Position numbers and translations under genes: made by a program
From: Sulfurovum sp. NBC37-1
GTDB taxonomy: Bacteria > Campylobacterota > Campylobacteria > Campylobacterales > Sulfurovaceae
Length of the DNA: 64,000 bases
Direction: 5' to 3'
NCBI RefSeq assembly: GCF_000010345.1
Contig: NC_009663.1
Coordinates: 310,001-374,000, forward strand
Shown here: positions 1 to 8,770 of the stretch, in pieces
How positions within the stretch are numbered: position 1 is the first letter of the stretch
How the letters are laid out: the number at the start of each line of letters is the position of its first letter
Notes under the pieces: model-generated
Database searches by the model: none
Seen by the model: only the letters and a program-made list of their open reading frames with translations
Told to the model about the DNA's origin: nothing

Positions 1-2
1 TC

Positions 3-581
3 TGTATCTCGCTGCAGAGAATTTATGTCAATGCGGAAGTTTACGGAGAGTTCGCAACACTCATTGCCATGGAGACGGCCAAACTCAAGGTAGAGTCACC
101 TTATGAGGACGATACCTTCATGGGGCCGCTTATCGACGGTGAGTCCAAAGAGAGAGCAAAGAACTGGATAGCGTCAGCCAAGGCTGAAGGTGCCAGAGTG
201 ATCGTCGGTGGAGAGGAAACCGTGGAAGGGCTCTTCCCCCCAACCGTCATGGCGGATGTGACCGATGAGATGAAGATCATCTGCGAAGAGGTCTTCGCGC
301 CTATTGTTTCACTGGTCTCAGTGCCAAATTATGATACAGCCGTGAAGAAGATGAACGATTCTCCCTACGGGCTGCAATTTTCCATCTTCACCAATGATCT
401 GAAAATGACACAGGCATTCATAGACGATGCCCAGTGCGGAGGTGTAGTGATCAACGATATCCCGACACTGCGTTTTGACGTGCAGCCTTACGGTGGTGCC
501 AAACTTTCAGGTGTGGGACGGGAAGGCCCGAAATGGGCGCTTGATGAGTTCACAGAGATCAAAAGTATTGTTATATGTTGA
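3..581 (+). CDS. NAD(P)-dependent aldehyde dehydrogenase, C-terminal part
   Basis: This is the 3' end of an aldehyde dehydrogenase whose start lies before the window; the reading frame is open from base 3. The first visible codons read CISLQRIYVN, the stretch that carries the catalytic cysteine in this superfamily, so the catalytic Cys is codon 3-5. The downstream part holds family landmarks: MGPLID, the EEVFAPIV glutamate region, NDSPYGLQ and the end motif PYGGAKLSGVGREG. The family oxidises aldehydes to acids with NAD(P) in the cytosol; the substrate cannot be told from this piece. An internal ATG at 69 is not the true start. A 25-bp inverted repeat follows the stop. Confidence 0.93.
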   Translation, partial: CISLQRIYVNAEVYGEFATLIAMETAKLKVESPYEDDTFMGPLIDGESKERAKNWIASAKAEGARVIVGGEETVEGLFPPTVMADVTDEMKIICEEVFAPIVSLVSVPNYDTAVKKMNDSPYGLQFSIFTNDLKMTQAFIDDAQCGGVVINDIPTLRFDVQPYGGAKLSGVGREGPKWALDEFTEIKSIVIC

Positions 582-590
582 ATGTTTTAC

Positions 591-676
591 GTCATTCTGA
601 ACTCGTTTCAGAATCCCTCAAGGATGCAAAAGTAATTTTGAAAGATAAAAAGATCCTGAAACAAGTTCAGGATGAC
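591..676. repeat. Intergenic inverted repeat (GTCATTCTGAAC type)
   Basis: Two arms of 25 bases, at 591-615 and 652-676, are inverted copies of each other with about three or four differences. The left arm begins GTCATTCTGAACTCG and the right arm ends AGTTCAGGATGAC. The transcript could fold into a long stem with a 36-base loop. It lies between the aldehyde dehydrogenase stop and the next gene. I know similar GTCATTCTGAACTTGTTTCAG units as dispersed intergenic repeats in unrelated bacteria; calling it mobile is inference. Confidence 0.75.
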
Positions 677-693
677 ATAGTGGAAGGATAAAT

Positions 694-1176
694 ATGGACT
701 ACATGTTCCAACCCGGTTTTCTGGGAACCAGAGCACCTTTTTTTATGGATTTCGTTACACTGATAGTCGCTTTTCTGCCACTGCTGGTAGGCATAGCGAT
801 CTCTTTTGCGCGTCATAAGAAATATACCTTGCATAGTACAGTTCAGATCACAATCTTTATCATTTCTGTCATTGTAGTGGGCTATTTTGAATATGGTGTA
901 CGTCTGGGTGGAGGGTATGAAGCGTTTGTGAAGGGGACACATGTTTCCCATAATTATCTTTTGTTCGTTCTTGTTTTGCATATTGCTATTTCCGTTATTA
1001 CGCTGGGTGTGTGGGCAGGCACGCTTGTGCATGCCAGAAAAAGTTATGCAAGAGGTGGTCTGCTTCCCGGACCGGATTCAACATCACATAAAAAAGTGGG
1101 TATCCGTTCCTTTATCGGTATCGTACTGACGGCACTGACTGGGATATGGCTCTATCTGCTCCTGTTCGTGTTTTGA
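694..1176 (+). CDS. DUF420 membrane protein
   Basis: A 160-residue integral membrane protein with about four or five hydrophobic segments. The N-terminal FLGTRAPFFMDF stretch and the spaced histidines in the membrane segments (SHNYLLFVLVLH, LVHARK) fit the DUF420 family. Relatives such as Bacillus CtaM/YozB are linked to haem-copper oxidase assembly. I see no oxidase gene nearby, so that role here is inference. AAGGA at 684-688 supports the start. Confidence 0.8.
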   Translation: MDYMFQPGFLGTRAPFFMDFVTLIVAFLPLLVGIAISFARHKKYTLHSTVQITIFIISVIVVGYFEYGVRLGGGYEAFVKGTHVSHNYLLFVLVLHIAISVITLGVWAGTLVHARKSYARGGLLPGPDSTSHKKVGIRSFIGIVLTALTGIWLYLLLFVF

Positions 1177-1194
1177 TGCAAAAGGGGACTTCTT

Positions 1195-1665
1195 ATGAAG
1201 AAAATTGCTATTTCCGCTTGCCTTCTGGGAGAGGCCTGCCGTTATGACGGTACGGACAACAGAGATGATCTGCTCTTGGAAAAACTGGAAGGATGTGAAC
1301 TGATCCCTTTTTGCCCGGAGGACGATGCTTTCGGAACACCGCGTCCTACGATGGATCTGATAGAGATGCAAGAGGGGATCAGGGCGATCTCCAATGAAAC
1401 AGGTGAAGATCTCTCTGCCCCGGTCGAAGCCTATGCCAAAGATTTTTTAAAAAAGTATAGTGATATCGATCTTTTTATTGGGAAGGACAGAAGTCCAAGC
1501 TGTGGGGTCTGTTCCGCAAAGCTTTATGATGAACACAAAGTTCTGATCAGTGCTGGGGCGGCAGGCCTCATGGCAAAAGAGGCGATGCACAGGGGTATTG
1601 AAGCGATCGATGCCGAAGCATATATTGAAAAGATCGGTGATCCGACAGAGAAGGATAAACATTGA
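1195..1665 (+). CDS. DUF523 family protein
   Basis: A 156-residue cytosolic protein of the DUF523 (YbbK-like) family. The diagnostic pattern is visible: SACLLGEACRYDG at the N terminus, FCPED and GTPRP in the middle, and GKDRSPSCG near residue 100. The conserved cysteines suggest metal or cofactor binding, but I know of no established activity. The stop overlaps the TTG start of the protease gene by four bases, so the two are probably translationally coupled. Confidence 0.88.
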   Translation: MKKIAISACLLGEACRYDGTDNRDDLLLEKLEGCELIPFCPEDDAFGTPRPTMDLIEMQEGIRAISNETGEDLSAPVEAYAKDFLKKYSDIDLFIGKDRSPSCGVCSAKLYDEHKVLISAGAAGLMAKEAMHRGIEAIDAEAYIEKIGDPTEKDKH

Positions 1666-3128
1666 AACTATTGATCACACTATTATTGGGTACACTTTTT
1701 TTAACGGCCGGAACGACAGAAGAGGAGATCGCCAAGCAGGCGATTGTTAAAATATACACGACTTTCAAAGCACCAAACTACCAGGAACCGTGGAACTCCT
1801 CCATGGCAAGTGCGACAGGTTCCGGAGCCATCATCGAAGACAAGCGTATTTTGACCAATGCGCATGTGGTGGCCAATCATACTTTTATCGAAGTCGAGCG
1901 CTACGGGGAGAGAAAACGTTACATTGCCAAGGTAAAATTCGTTTCGCACCAGGCTGACCTTGCACTGTTGGAAGTGGAAGATGAGACATTCTTCAACGGT
2001 GTGACTCCGCTTCAGTTTGACGGTTTGCCACAGATCGAGCAGAAAGTGGTCGTCTACGGCTATCCGATGGGTGGAAGTACGCTGTCGGCTACGATCGGTG
2101 TTGTATCGCGCATAGAGCATCACCGCTATTCGCACAGCGGCGAGAAATTCCTTGCCATCCAGGTGGATGCCGCGGTCAATCCCGGCAACAGCGGAGGCCC
2201 CGCTCTCTCAAATGGAAAGATCGTCGGCGTGGTCATGCAGGTGATCAAAAGATCTCAGAATATCGGTTACCTTGTACCGGTGATGATGGTAAAACATTTC
2301 CTCAAAGATATTGAGGACGGGAAATGTGACGGATTTGCTGACCTCGGTCTGACAACACAGAAAATGGAGAATCCCGCGATCAGGCACTATTACCATATGG
2401 ACGAGAACGAGACGGGGAAGCTCGTGGCTGAGATCGTTTACAACTCTTCGCTCAAGGGGATTCTGAAAAAAGGGGATATCCTGACAGCGATAGACGGGCA
2501 CAAGATAGAAAATGACGGAACGATTGCTTTTCGGCCGCATGAATTCACAGATTTCAACTATTATGTGGACCGCTACCAGATGCATCAGAGTGTTGAGCTG
2601 GAAGTGCTGCGCAATGGAGAAAAAATGAAGGTGGATGCCAATCTGACCAATACGGCGGACGATATTCTTCTGGTGAAAACGACCCGTTACGACAGGATGC
2701 CTACCTATTACATCTATGGCGGATATGTCTTTTCTCCTTTGACAAGAAACTTGCTACTCTCTACCAACCGGAACAGGCTGGCACTGAGTTATTTTGCTAC
2801 ACAATGGCCTACAAAAGAGAAAAAAGAGGTGGTCGTACTGCTCAAAGTGCTGGCATCGGATATCAGCCGGGGCAATAATGGTTTTGCCATGTGGCCCATA
2901 GAGAAGATAAACGGTGAAACTTTCGACAGCTTCAAGACCTTTTTCGAGAAGTTCAACAATGCTGAAGGGCAATATGTCGTCCTTGAAGACAAGGACGGTG
3001 TGCGTGTGGTCATTGATAGAAAAGAGGCAGAAACCAAACAGAAAAAAATACTTGACAAGTATAATATCGAGTATGACAGATCTATTGATCTAAGAAAGAA
3101 GCAGTCGGAAAGCAATGAAGCCCAATAA
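1662..3128 (+). CDS. Deg/HtrA-type serine protease with PDZ domain
   Basis: A 488-residue trypsin-fold protease with an N-terminal hydrophobic signal segment (residues 1-16), so probably periplasmic. The catalytic triad is His68 (LTNAHVV), Asp99 (HQADLALLE) and Ser177 (NPGNSGGP). A PDZ-like region follows at about residues 240-330 (LKKGDILTAIDGHKI). The C-terminal 150 residues resemble the long tail of plant Deg9-type proteases more than E. coli DegP. The start codon is TTG and overlaps the stop of the DUF523 gene; the 3' end overlaps the reductase start by 14 bases. Substrates are unknown; protein quality control is the family role. Confidence 0.88.
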   Translation: MKLLITLLLGTLFLTAGTTEEEIAKQAIVKIYTTFKAPNYQEPWNSSMASATGSGAIIEDKRILTNAHVVANHTFIEVERYGERKRYIAKVKFVSHQADLALLEVEDETFFNGVTPLQFDGLPQIEQKVVVYGYPMGGSTLSATIGVVSRIEHHRYSHSGEKFLAIQVDAAVNPGNSGGPALSNGKIVGVVMQVIKRSQNIGYLVPVMMVKHFLKDIEDGKCDGFADLGLTTQKMENPAIRHYYHMDENETGKLVAEIVYNSSLKGILKKGDILTAIDGHKIENDGTIAFRPHEFTDFNYYVDRYQMHQSVELEVLRNGEKMKVDANLTNTADDILLVKTTRYDRMPTYYIYGGYVFSPLTRNLLLSTNRNRLALSYFATQWPTKEKKEVVVLLKVLASDISRGNNGFAMWPIEKINGETFDSFKTFFEKFNNAEGQYVVLEDKDGVRVVIDRKEAETKQKKILDKYNIEYDRSIDLRKKQSESNEAQ

Positions 3129-4764
3129 GATCGAACGCCTCAAATCGGAATACCACCCTTATGATTTCAGAGAGAAGATCTTCTGCCTTGACCTTGAAGA
3201 TCTTTCTGAAGAGGACCGTTTCTACCTGAAGAACTGGGGTATCTACAATATCAAGCTGATGCCCGAAAAATTTATGCTGCGTATCCGTATAGCAGGCGGA
3301 CGCGTAGAGGAAGGTATGCTTTCTTTTCTTTTTGGGATCGCCAGGGAATATCATCTTGAACTGCTTGTGACAGCGCGTGCACAGATTGAGCTGCATGGCC
3401 TGAATGCCTACAATGTACTGAAAGTCTGGCAAAAGCTTCAAAACGCCAATATCACTACTCTACAGACCCTTACGGATAATTTCCGGAATATCGTGACTGA
3501 TCCGTATGATGGTGCGACAAAAGAGAACAGGGTAGAGGTCTATTCTCTCATTATGCAGATGCAGACGCTTTTTTTAAACAAAGAAGCATGGATGGGGATG
3601 CTGCCCAGAAAGTTCAATGTCGCTATTAGCGGAACACAAAAAAGTCATCTCCATTTCTTCGGGAACGACCTCTACTTCGCACTTGCCAAAAAGAAGGGAG
3701 AGTGGGGATTTAACCTTTATCTGGGGGGTAAGAATTCCGAAGTGGCGCGGGAGGCAGACATTTTCGTATTGCCACACAATGTACCGCCCATGTTTGAAGC
3801 GGTCGCTAAAGCTTACAATACTTACGGACTTCGCGGAAGCCGGGCTAAGACCAGACTGTTCCACCTGCTCTCAGAGATCGGTATGACAGCTTTTGTAGAG
3901 AAAATAGCGGAGTTCTACCCGTATACTATGGAAAAGGCAGGTGCCCTGCAGCATGAAAAATGCACTTTTACTTCGTTTGTTGAACTCAAGGATGGCACGT
4001 TTGGTTATTGTTACCAGACACATTTTGGGAAGCTCAGCACGAAGGAACTCGAAATACTTTTGGACTATGCCAAAAAAGAATCTCTGCAGATACGTCTGGG
4101 TGTGGACCAGAACATCTATCTTCTGGGACTTAAAGAGAAATATGTGCCCTTTGAAACAGATACGGGTTCCTCCCATATTGTTGCCTGTGCGGGGAGTGCC
4201 TATTGTGGGCTCTCACTGTGGGATGTCAAAGCAGAGACAACCTATCTGCCTCTGAAGAAGATAAAACAGCATAACATACAGGTCGGTTTCAGCGGCTGCC
4301 TCAAAGGATGCGGCAGACACCACCATGCGGACATCGGTCTTGTCGGGTTACGTACCAATGTATTTGGAGATACCCAAAAAGCGGCAAGGGTCTTTCTTGG
4401 AGGAGAGTACAGTAGTGGAAAAGCTGCAGCAAGACTCATTTTCCATGCTGTACCACTGCAGCATCTCTCCGGGCTTTTGGAGAGTATCATCGAAGAATTT
4501 GAAGCCAGTAGTGAGTCAGACTTTGAAATATTCTGTAGAATGTATCTGAACCTTCTCAGTAGCAATTTTGTTGCGTTGTGGTTCCTCGCGAAACTTTATC
4601 TAAAAGTGCCGATTCGGCTGGCGCTCCTGCCTGAAGCAAGACTCTATGAGAAACTGTTAGAGCACAGTGATTTTCCGAAATCTGAAGAGGATGAGAATTA
4701 TATTGAAAGTATCAAAATAATGATGCATGCTTTATGGGATGATGCACTTACTCGTACTTCTTGA
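3115..4764 (+). CDS. Sirohaem/4Fe-4S nitrite or sulfite reductase
   Basis: A 549-residue nitrite/sulfite reductase family protein. The four cluster and sirohaem cysteines are Cys358 and Cys364 (CAGSAYC) and Cys395 and Cys399 (CLKGC), with the family spacing C-x5-C and C-x3-C. The following GRHHHADIGLVG is the usual siroheme-domain sequence. Assimilatory reduction of nitrite to ammonia (NirA-like) is my preferred reading for this phylum, but sulfite reduction cannot be excluded without a structure-based comparison. The C-terminal 90 residues are longer than in plain NirA and unassigned. The start overlaps the protease gene. The end runs 17 bases into the convergent small gene. Confidence 0.85.
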   Translation: MKPNKIERLKSEYHPYDFREKIFCLDLEDLSEEDRFYLKNWGIYNIKLMPEKFMLRIRIAGGRVEEGMLSFLFGIAREYHLELLVTARAQIELHGLNAYNVLKVWQKLQNANITTLQTLTDNFRNIVTDPYDGATKENRVEVYSLIMQMQTLFLNKEAWMGMLPRKFNVAISGTQKSHLHFFGNDLYFALAKKKGEWGFNLYLGGKNSEVAREADIFVLPHNVPPMFEAVAKAYNTYGLRGSRAKTRLFHLLSEIGMTAFVEKIAEFYPYTMEKAGALQHEKCTFTSFVELKDGTFGYCYQTHFGKLSTKELEILLDYAKKESLQIRLGVDQNIYLLGLKEKYVPFETDTGSSHIVACAGSAYCGLSLWDVKAETTYLPLKKIKQHNIQVGFSGCLKGCGRHHHADIGLVGLRTNVFGDTQKAARVFLGGEYSSGKAAARLIFHAVPLQHLSGLLESIIEEFEASSESDFEIFCRMYLNLLSSNFVALWFLAKLYLKVPIRLALLPEARLYEKLLEHSDFPKSEEDENYIESIKIMMHALWDDALTRTS

Positions 4765-4963
4765 ACTGCTCCAGCCAGGCTTTGTCTTCCTCTGAGAGTG
4801 TTCCCACGCGTTCCAGTAGCTTCTTTTTGATGGAGATGAGGTCCTCGGTGGAGAGATAGGCGAGAAGATCGGGGTTGATGGTCGGGTCCTCTTTGCCGTA
4901 AGCGATCAGTTCTTCTATCTCCTGAAGCAGTTTTTCTTTGTCTGGTATATTTTTTTCATTCAT
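4748..4963 (-). CDS. Small conserved-looking hypothetical protein (71 aa)
   Basis: A 71-residue, charged, predicted helical protein (KEKLLQEIEELIAYGKEDPTI and STEDLISIKKKLLERVG). It has no signal or membrane segment. I do not recognise a named family. It is supported by sensible composition, a separate position between convergent and divergent neighbours, and a 17-base tail overlap with the reductase. The start ATG at 4963 has no clear Shine-Dalgarno sequence; a second ATG lies four bases downstream in another frame. Confidence 0.65.
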   Translation of the reverse strand: MNEKNIPDKEKLLQEIEELIAYGKEDPTINPDLLAYLSTEDLISIKKKLLERVGTLSEEDKAWLEQFKKYE

Positions 4964-4968
4964 TTTGC

Positions 4969-4974
4969 TATACT
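4969..4974 (+). promoter_or_regulatory. Probable -10 box for the peroxiredoxin gene
   Basis: TATACT lies 28 bases before the chosen start at 5002, giving a short leader. There is no clear -35, as is usual in Campylobacterota. Inferred from position and sequence only. Confidence 0.45.
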
Positions 4975-5001
4975 ACCAAAAAAATGTATAAAGGATACAA
5001 T

Positions 5002-5472
5002 ATGCTGAATGTTGGAGAGAAGGTACCGGATTTTTGCCTGCCGAACCAGGACGAAGAGGAGATCTGTTTTCGGGATATCAAGGGAAGATGGATCGTACTT
5101 TACTTTTACCCAAAAGACAATACGCCGGGCTGTACGACAGAAGCATGTGATTTCACTGCGGCTCTGCCTGATTTCGAAGGCTTGGATGCTATCGTGCTGG
5201 GTGTCAGTCCTGACTCTCCAAAGAAACACAGGAATTTCATAGAGAAAAAAGATCTGGGTATCACGCTTCTGGCTGATGAAGAAAAAGAACTCTGTCAGAC
5301 ATTCGGTGTCTGGCAGCTTAAAAAGAACTATGGACGTGAATACATGGGTGTGGTACGTTCGACCTTCATCATCGATCCCGACGGCAAAGTAGCTGCAAAG
5401 TGGGAGAAAGTGAAGGTAAAAGGTCATGTGGATGAGGTGAAAGCGAAACTTGAGGAGCTTCAGACCGCGTAG
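5002..5472 (+). CDS. bcp: Bcp-type thioredoxin-dependent peroxiredoxin
   Basis: A 156-residue atypical 2-Cys peroxiredoxin that reduces peroxides with thioredoxin. The peroxidatic and resolving cysteines are in PGCTTEAC near residue 45. NVGEKVPDFCLPNQ at the start and VRSTFIIDPDGKV near the end are typical. I chose ATG 5002 over an in-frame ATG at 4984 because AAAGGA sits between them at good distance and the family starts close to the LxxGxxxPDF motif. The stop codon TAG (5470-5472) is the first three bases of a hairpin repeat. Confidence 0.92.
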   Translation: MLNVGEKVPDFCLPNQDEEEICFRDIKGRWIVLYFYPKDNTPGCTTEACDFTAALPDFEGLDAIVLGVSPDSPKKHRNFIEKKDLGITLLADEEKELCQTFGVWQLKKNYGREYMGVVRSTFIIDPDGKVAAKWEKVKVKGHVDEVKAKLEELQTA

Positions 5473-5566
5473 GGCGCAATGTATTGTGCCTTGACGTATT
5501 TGACCTTTCGACATCGACTTGTCTGTTATCTGATTTTATTTTGTGGTGTGTGAGTACGCACCCTAC
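5470..5566. repeat. Pair of TAGGGTGC-type hairpin repeats in opposite orientation
   Basis: The left unit, 5470-5490, is TAG followed by GGCGCAAT-GT-ATTGTGCC, an 8-bp stem with one G-T pair. The right unit, 5545-5566, is GGTGTGTGAGTACGCACC plus CTAC, the same family in reverse. The pair is 97 bases long, like the pair at 63522-63597. It makes up most of the first third of the 331-base gap between the peroxiredoxin gene and rpsB. Confidence 0.7.
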
Positions 5567-5609
5567 AGCTATTCTCCCGCTTTTCAAACAGTCTTAAAAC
5601 TTTTTTCGG

Positions 5610-5615
5610 TATAAT
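5610..5615 (+). promoter_or_regulatory. -10 box of the rpsB-tsf promoter
   Basis: TATAAT, preceded by a T-rich run (ACTTTTTTCGG), is the best promoter in the gap before rpsB. It implies a leader of about 180 bases. The leader contains ATTCCA-N-TTGGAAT and the symmetrical TATTTACA-G-TGTAAATA at 5757-5773, close to the ribosome binding site AAGGAG at 5792-5797. A long structured leader fits autogenous control by S2, as known in E. coli, but this is inference. Confidence 0.6.
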
Positions 5616-5803
5616 CGCGTTCCTTATTCTCTATGAGGGTAAGTAAAACACATGTAGTTATTCCTTGCACGGTTGTGTGATTCCAGTACTATTTGGAATG
5701 AACATTGAGGACTACAGCGGATCAAACCTAGTGATGAAGCGATGCTTTTAACTGAGTATTTACAGTGTAAATATTCTATTAACGATATACCAAGGAGAAA
5801 CTT

Positions 5804-6838
5804 ATGGTAACAATGAAAGACCTATTGGAGTGTGGAGTACACTTCGGACACCAGACAAGAAGATGGAATCCAAAAATGAAGAAATTCATTTTCGGTGCAA
5901 GAAAGAACATTTACATCATTGACCTTCAAAAAACACTCAGATACTTCAAATATACATACAATGTCGTTAGAGATGCAGCTGCTGAAGGGCAAACTGTACT
6001 TTTCGTAGGAACCAAGAAGCAGGCAAGACAGGCAGTTAAAGAACATGCCGAGAGAGCGGGTATGCCTTACGTTGCAACAAGATGGCTCGGTGGTATGTTG
6101 ACAAACTACCCAACTATGAAAAAATCTATCAGAAAACTTGAGATCATCGAGCAGATGGAAGAGAACGGCCAGCTTGATATGTTGACCAAAAAAGAAGCAT
6201 TGATGCTTTTGAGAAAAAAAGAGAAACTGAGCTCATACCTCGAAGGTTTCAGATATATGAAAAAACTTCCGGACATGATGTTTGTTATCGATGCGGTTAA
6301 AGAGAACATTGCGGTAAAAGAAGCAAGAAGACTTGGCATGAAAGTGATCGCACCGCTCGATACGAACTGTGATCCTGATGTGATTGACTATCCGATCCCG
6401 GGAAATGATGATGCTATTAGATCTATCAACCTTTTCTGTAAAGAAATGGCAGATGCTATTATTGAAGGTAAAGCAGCATATGCTGAAGCGAACGGTGGAG
6501 AAGCTGAAGAAGTACCAGCAGGTGAAATGGAAGCGGTTATGGCTGAAGCAGCGACAGAGGAAACTGCAGCACCTGCAACTGAAGCTGAAGTTGAAAAGCT
6601 GGTTGAAGAGAAAGCAGCACCAAAAGCGGCAGCAGCTGAAAAGAAAGGTGATGACCTTACAAAGATCGCAGGTGTCGGTAAAGTCTATGCAGGCAAACTC
6701 AATGACGAAGGTTTCTACACATTCAATGATGTAGCGAACATGACAGATGAGCAGATCAATGTAATGGAAGAGAAGTACAGTTTCAAAGGAAACTTCAGAG
6801 ATGCAGTAGCATCTGCAAAAGAATTGGCGGAGGCGTAA
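5804..6838 (+). CDS. rpsB: 30S ribosomal protein S2 with an extra C-terminal helix-hairpin-helix domain
   Basis: Residues 1 to about 230 are an ordinary S2: [22 protein letters not shown] at the start, [19 protein letters not shown] and DTNCDPD. The protein is 344 residues, about 100 longer than usual. An acidic Ala/Glu-rich linker (about 230-280) leads to a compact domain at about 283-344 with [21 protein letters not shown], a helix-hairpin-helix pattern like that attached to some L21 and NuoE proteins. It heads an operon with tsf, one base after its stop. The strong AAGGAG fits high expression. Confidence 0.97.
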
Positions 6839-6839
6839 T

Positions 6840-7901
6840 ATGGCAAACTTTGGACCAAAAGATATCAAAAAACTCAGAGAGATGACCGATGCAGGGATGA
6901 TGGACTGTAAAAAAGCATTGACCGAAGCTGACGGCGATATGGACAAAGCGGTTGAGTGGCTGAGAGACCAGGGAATGGGTGCTGCGGCTAAAAAAGCCGG
7001 AAAAGTAGCAGCTGAAGGTGCTATCGGTATTAAAGTTGAAGGTCACAAAGCTGTGATCGTCGAGATCAACTCTCAAACTGACTTCGTTGCACAGAACGAC
7101 AAGTTCAAGGCACTGATGGACACGGTAGTAAACCATGCATTCGAGAACAATCTTGCTGACGCGGAAGCGATCAACAACTCCACTATCAATGGTGAGCCGT
7201 TCGCTGACTTCCTTTCTCAGCAGATCGCCATTATCGGTGAAAAACTTGTTGTAAGAAGAGCAGCACTGATCGTTGGAGATGAAACAACCGCAGTAAACGG
7301 TTATGTTCACTCAAATGCACAGAATGGTGTTATTATCGAAGCGAAATGTGATTCAGCGAAAACAGCGGAAGCAATGACGCCGGTTCTTAAAGAAGTAGCA
7401 ATGCATGCGGCTGCTATGGCTCCAAGTACACTTTCTTTCAAAGACTTTGACCCAAAATTCGTTGAAGATGAGACCAAAGGTAGAATCGTAGCGATCGAAA
7501 CAGAGAATGAAGAGCTTAGACGTTTGGGGAAAACTGAAAAGAATGTTCCTCAGTACATCTCTATGAGCCAGTTGACGGATGAAGTAATGGCTGCTGCAGA
7601 AGAGGCTCTTAAAGCAGAACTTGCTGCAGAAGGCAAACCTGAAAAAATCTGGGACAAGATCCTTCCGGGAAAACTGGCAAGATTTATCTCTGATAACACA
7701 ACACTTGATCAGGAACAGTGTCTCCTTGATCAAAAATTCGTTATGGATGACAGCAAGACGGTATTTGAATACGTTCAGGAAAAAGCGAAAGCAGCCGGCG
7801 GTTCAGCTGAGATCGTACACTTTGTAAGACTTGAAGTAGGTGAGGGTATCGAGGTTGAGGAAGAAGACTTCGCAGCCGAAGTAGCCAAGCAAATGGCATA
7901 A
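6840..7901 (+). CDS. tsf: Translation elongation factor Ts
   Basis: A 353-residue EF-Ts, the nucleotide exchange factor of EF-Tu. The N-terminal UBA-like part (KKLREMTDAGMMDCKKAL) and the core motif VEINSQTDFVAQN are clear. It starts one base after the rpsB stop, the usual gene pair. At 353 residues it is longer than the E. coli protein (about 283) and matches the longer epsilonproteobacterial form. Confidence 0.97.
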   Translation: MANFGPKDIKKLREMTDAGMMDCKKALTEADGDMDKAVEWLRDQGMGAAAKKAGKVAAEGAIGIKVEGHKAVIVEINSQTDFVAQNDKFKALMDTVVNHAFENNLADAEAINNSTINGEPFADFLSQQIAIIGEKLVVRRAALIVGDETTAVNGYVHSNAQNGVIIEAKCDSAKTAEAMTPVLKEVAMHAAAMAPSTLSFKDFDPKFVEDETKGRIVAIETENEELRRLGKTEKNVPQYISMSQLTDEVMAAAEEALKAELAAEGKPEKIWDKILPGKLARFISDNTTLDQEQCLLDQKFVMDDSKTVFEYVQEKAKAAGGSAEIVHFVRLEVGEGIEVEEEDFAAEVAKQMA

Positions 7902-7925
7902 TAGTTCTTCTGCTTCATCGCATCT

Positions 7926-7982
7926 TTGAGGGAGTTTGTTTGGTCACATACTTATTGTATGCTCCCAAACAACAACCCTCAA
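7926..7982 (+). terminator. Long stem-loop after tsf
   Basis: Arms 7926-7943 (starting TTGAGGG) and 7965-7982 (ending CCCTCAA) pair over 18 bases with a two-base mismatch. An inner CATAC/GTATG stem continues in the loop. It is probably the end of the rpsB-tsf transcript. It lacks a run of T after the stem, so it may act with Rho or as a transcript stabiliser. Confidence 0.6.
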
Positions 7983-8088
7983 ACCTACAATAAATCAAAA
8001 GACTATTATATTTTCAGAAAACAGATATTTATCATAATTCTAAAATCTTTCTCTCTACTAACCAATCCCCCATTTTCTCTTTTTATGC

Positions 8089-8094
8089 TAAAAT
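8089..8094 (+). promoter_or_regulatory. Possible -10 box for the LolD-like gene
   Basis: TAAAAT within TATGCTAAAATACCC, 26 bases before the start codon at 8120. T-rich DNA precedes it. Weak evidence; position is right. Confidence 0.4.
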
Positions 8095-8119
8095 ACCCAA
8101 AATTATCCAAAGGTATGTA

Positions 8120-8770
8120 ATGTCCCAACCATTATTGGAAGCTACCGGTATTTCCCACAGTTTTGACTATCCGCTTTTTTCAGACATTCATTTCAGTATT
8201 GCAGCAAAACAGAGTGCAGCCATCGTTGGGCGCAGCGGCAGCGGAAAGTCGACACTTCTGCATATTTTCTCAACTTTTTTGCAGCCCGATTCCGGGAATG
8301 TCACCCTTTTTGAACATGAATTATACACTTTGAAAGACAGTGAGATAGAATCGCTCAGACGCTATGATGTGGGGATCATCTTCCAGTTCCATTATCTTTT
8401 CAAGGGGATGAGTGCTTTGGAAAATATTTCTGTCGCTACCATGCTCTCGGGTGAAACCATTGACAATGAAATACTAAAGAAACTGCAGATAGACCATCTG
8501 ATGGCACATAAGACCTCCGAGCTTTCAGGAGGGGAGCAGCAGAGGGTTTCTATTGCCAGGGTGTTGAGTAAGAAACCGCGTATCATTTTTGCAGATGAGC
8601 CCACGGGAAATCTGGACAAAGAGACTGCTGAACTGGTTATGGAGGTGCTTGCAGCCTACATAAAAGAGCACGATGCTGCATTGGTACTGGTTACCCATGA
8701 TGAGAGTATGGCGGCCCGCTGTGATGCCATTTACAAACTCAAAGACAAAACATTGGAAAAAAGTGCATGA
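8120..8770 (+). CDS. ABC transporter ATP-binding protein, LolD/MacB-like
   Basis: A 216-residue ABC ATPase. Walker A is GRSGSGKST near residue 37, the signature is LSGGEQQR, Walker B is IIFADEPTGNLD, and the switch histidine is in VTHDE. The sequence is of the LolD/FtsE/MacB class, whose members work with lipoprotein-releasing or related permeases at the inner membrane. No permease gene is adjacent; the only partner in the operon is the 44-residue membrane protein that overlaps its stop. Confidence 0.87.
   Translation: MSQPLLEATGISHSFDYPLFSDIHFSIAAKQSAAIVGRSGSGKSTLLHIFSTFLQPDSGNVTLFEHELYTLKDSEIESLRRYDVGIIFQFHYLFKGMSALENISVATMLSGETIDNEILKKLQIDHLMAHKTSELSGGEQQRVSIARVLSKKPRIIFADEPTGNLDKETAELVMEVLAAYIKEHDAALVLVTHDESMAARCDAIYKLKDKTLEKSA

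Noticed and set aside
7926-8120. 64-residue plus-strand frame between tsf and the ABC ATPase gene
   Set aside because: It spans the long stem-loop after tsf, has no ribosome binding site and reads as intergenic sequence.
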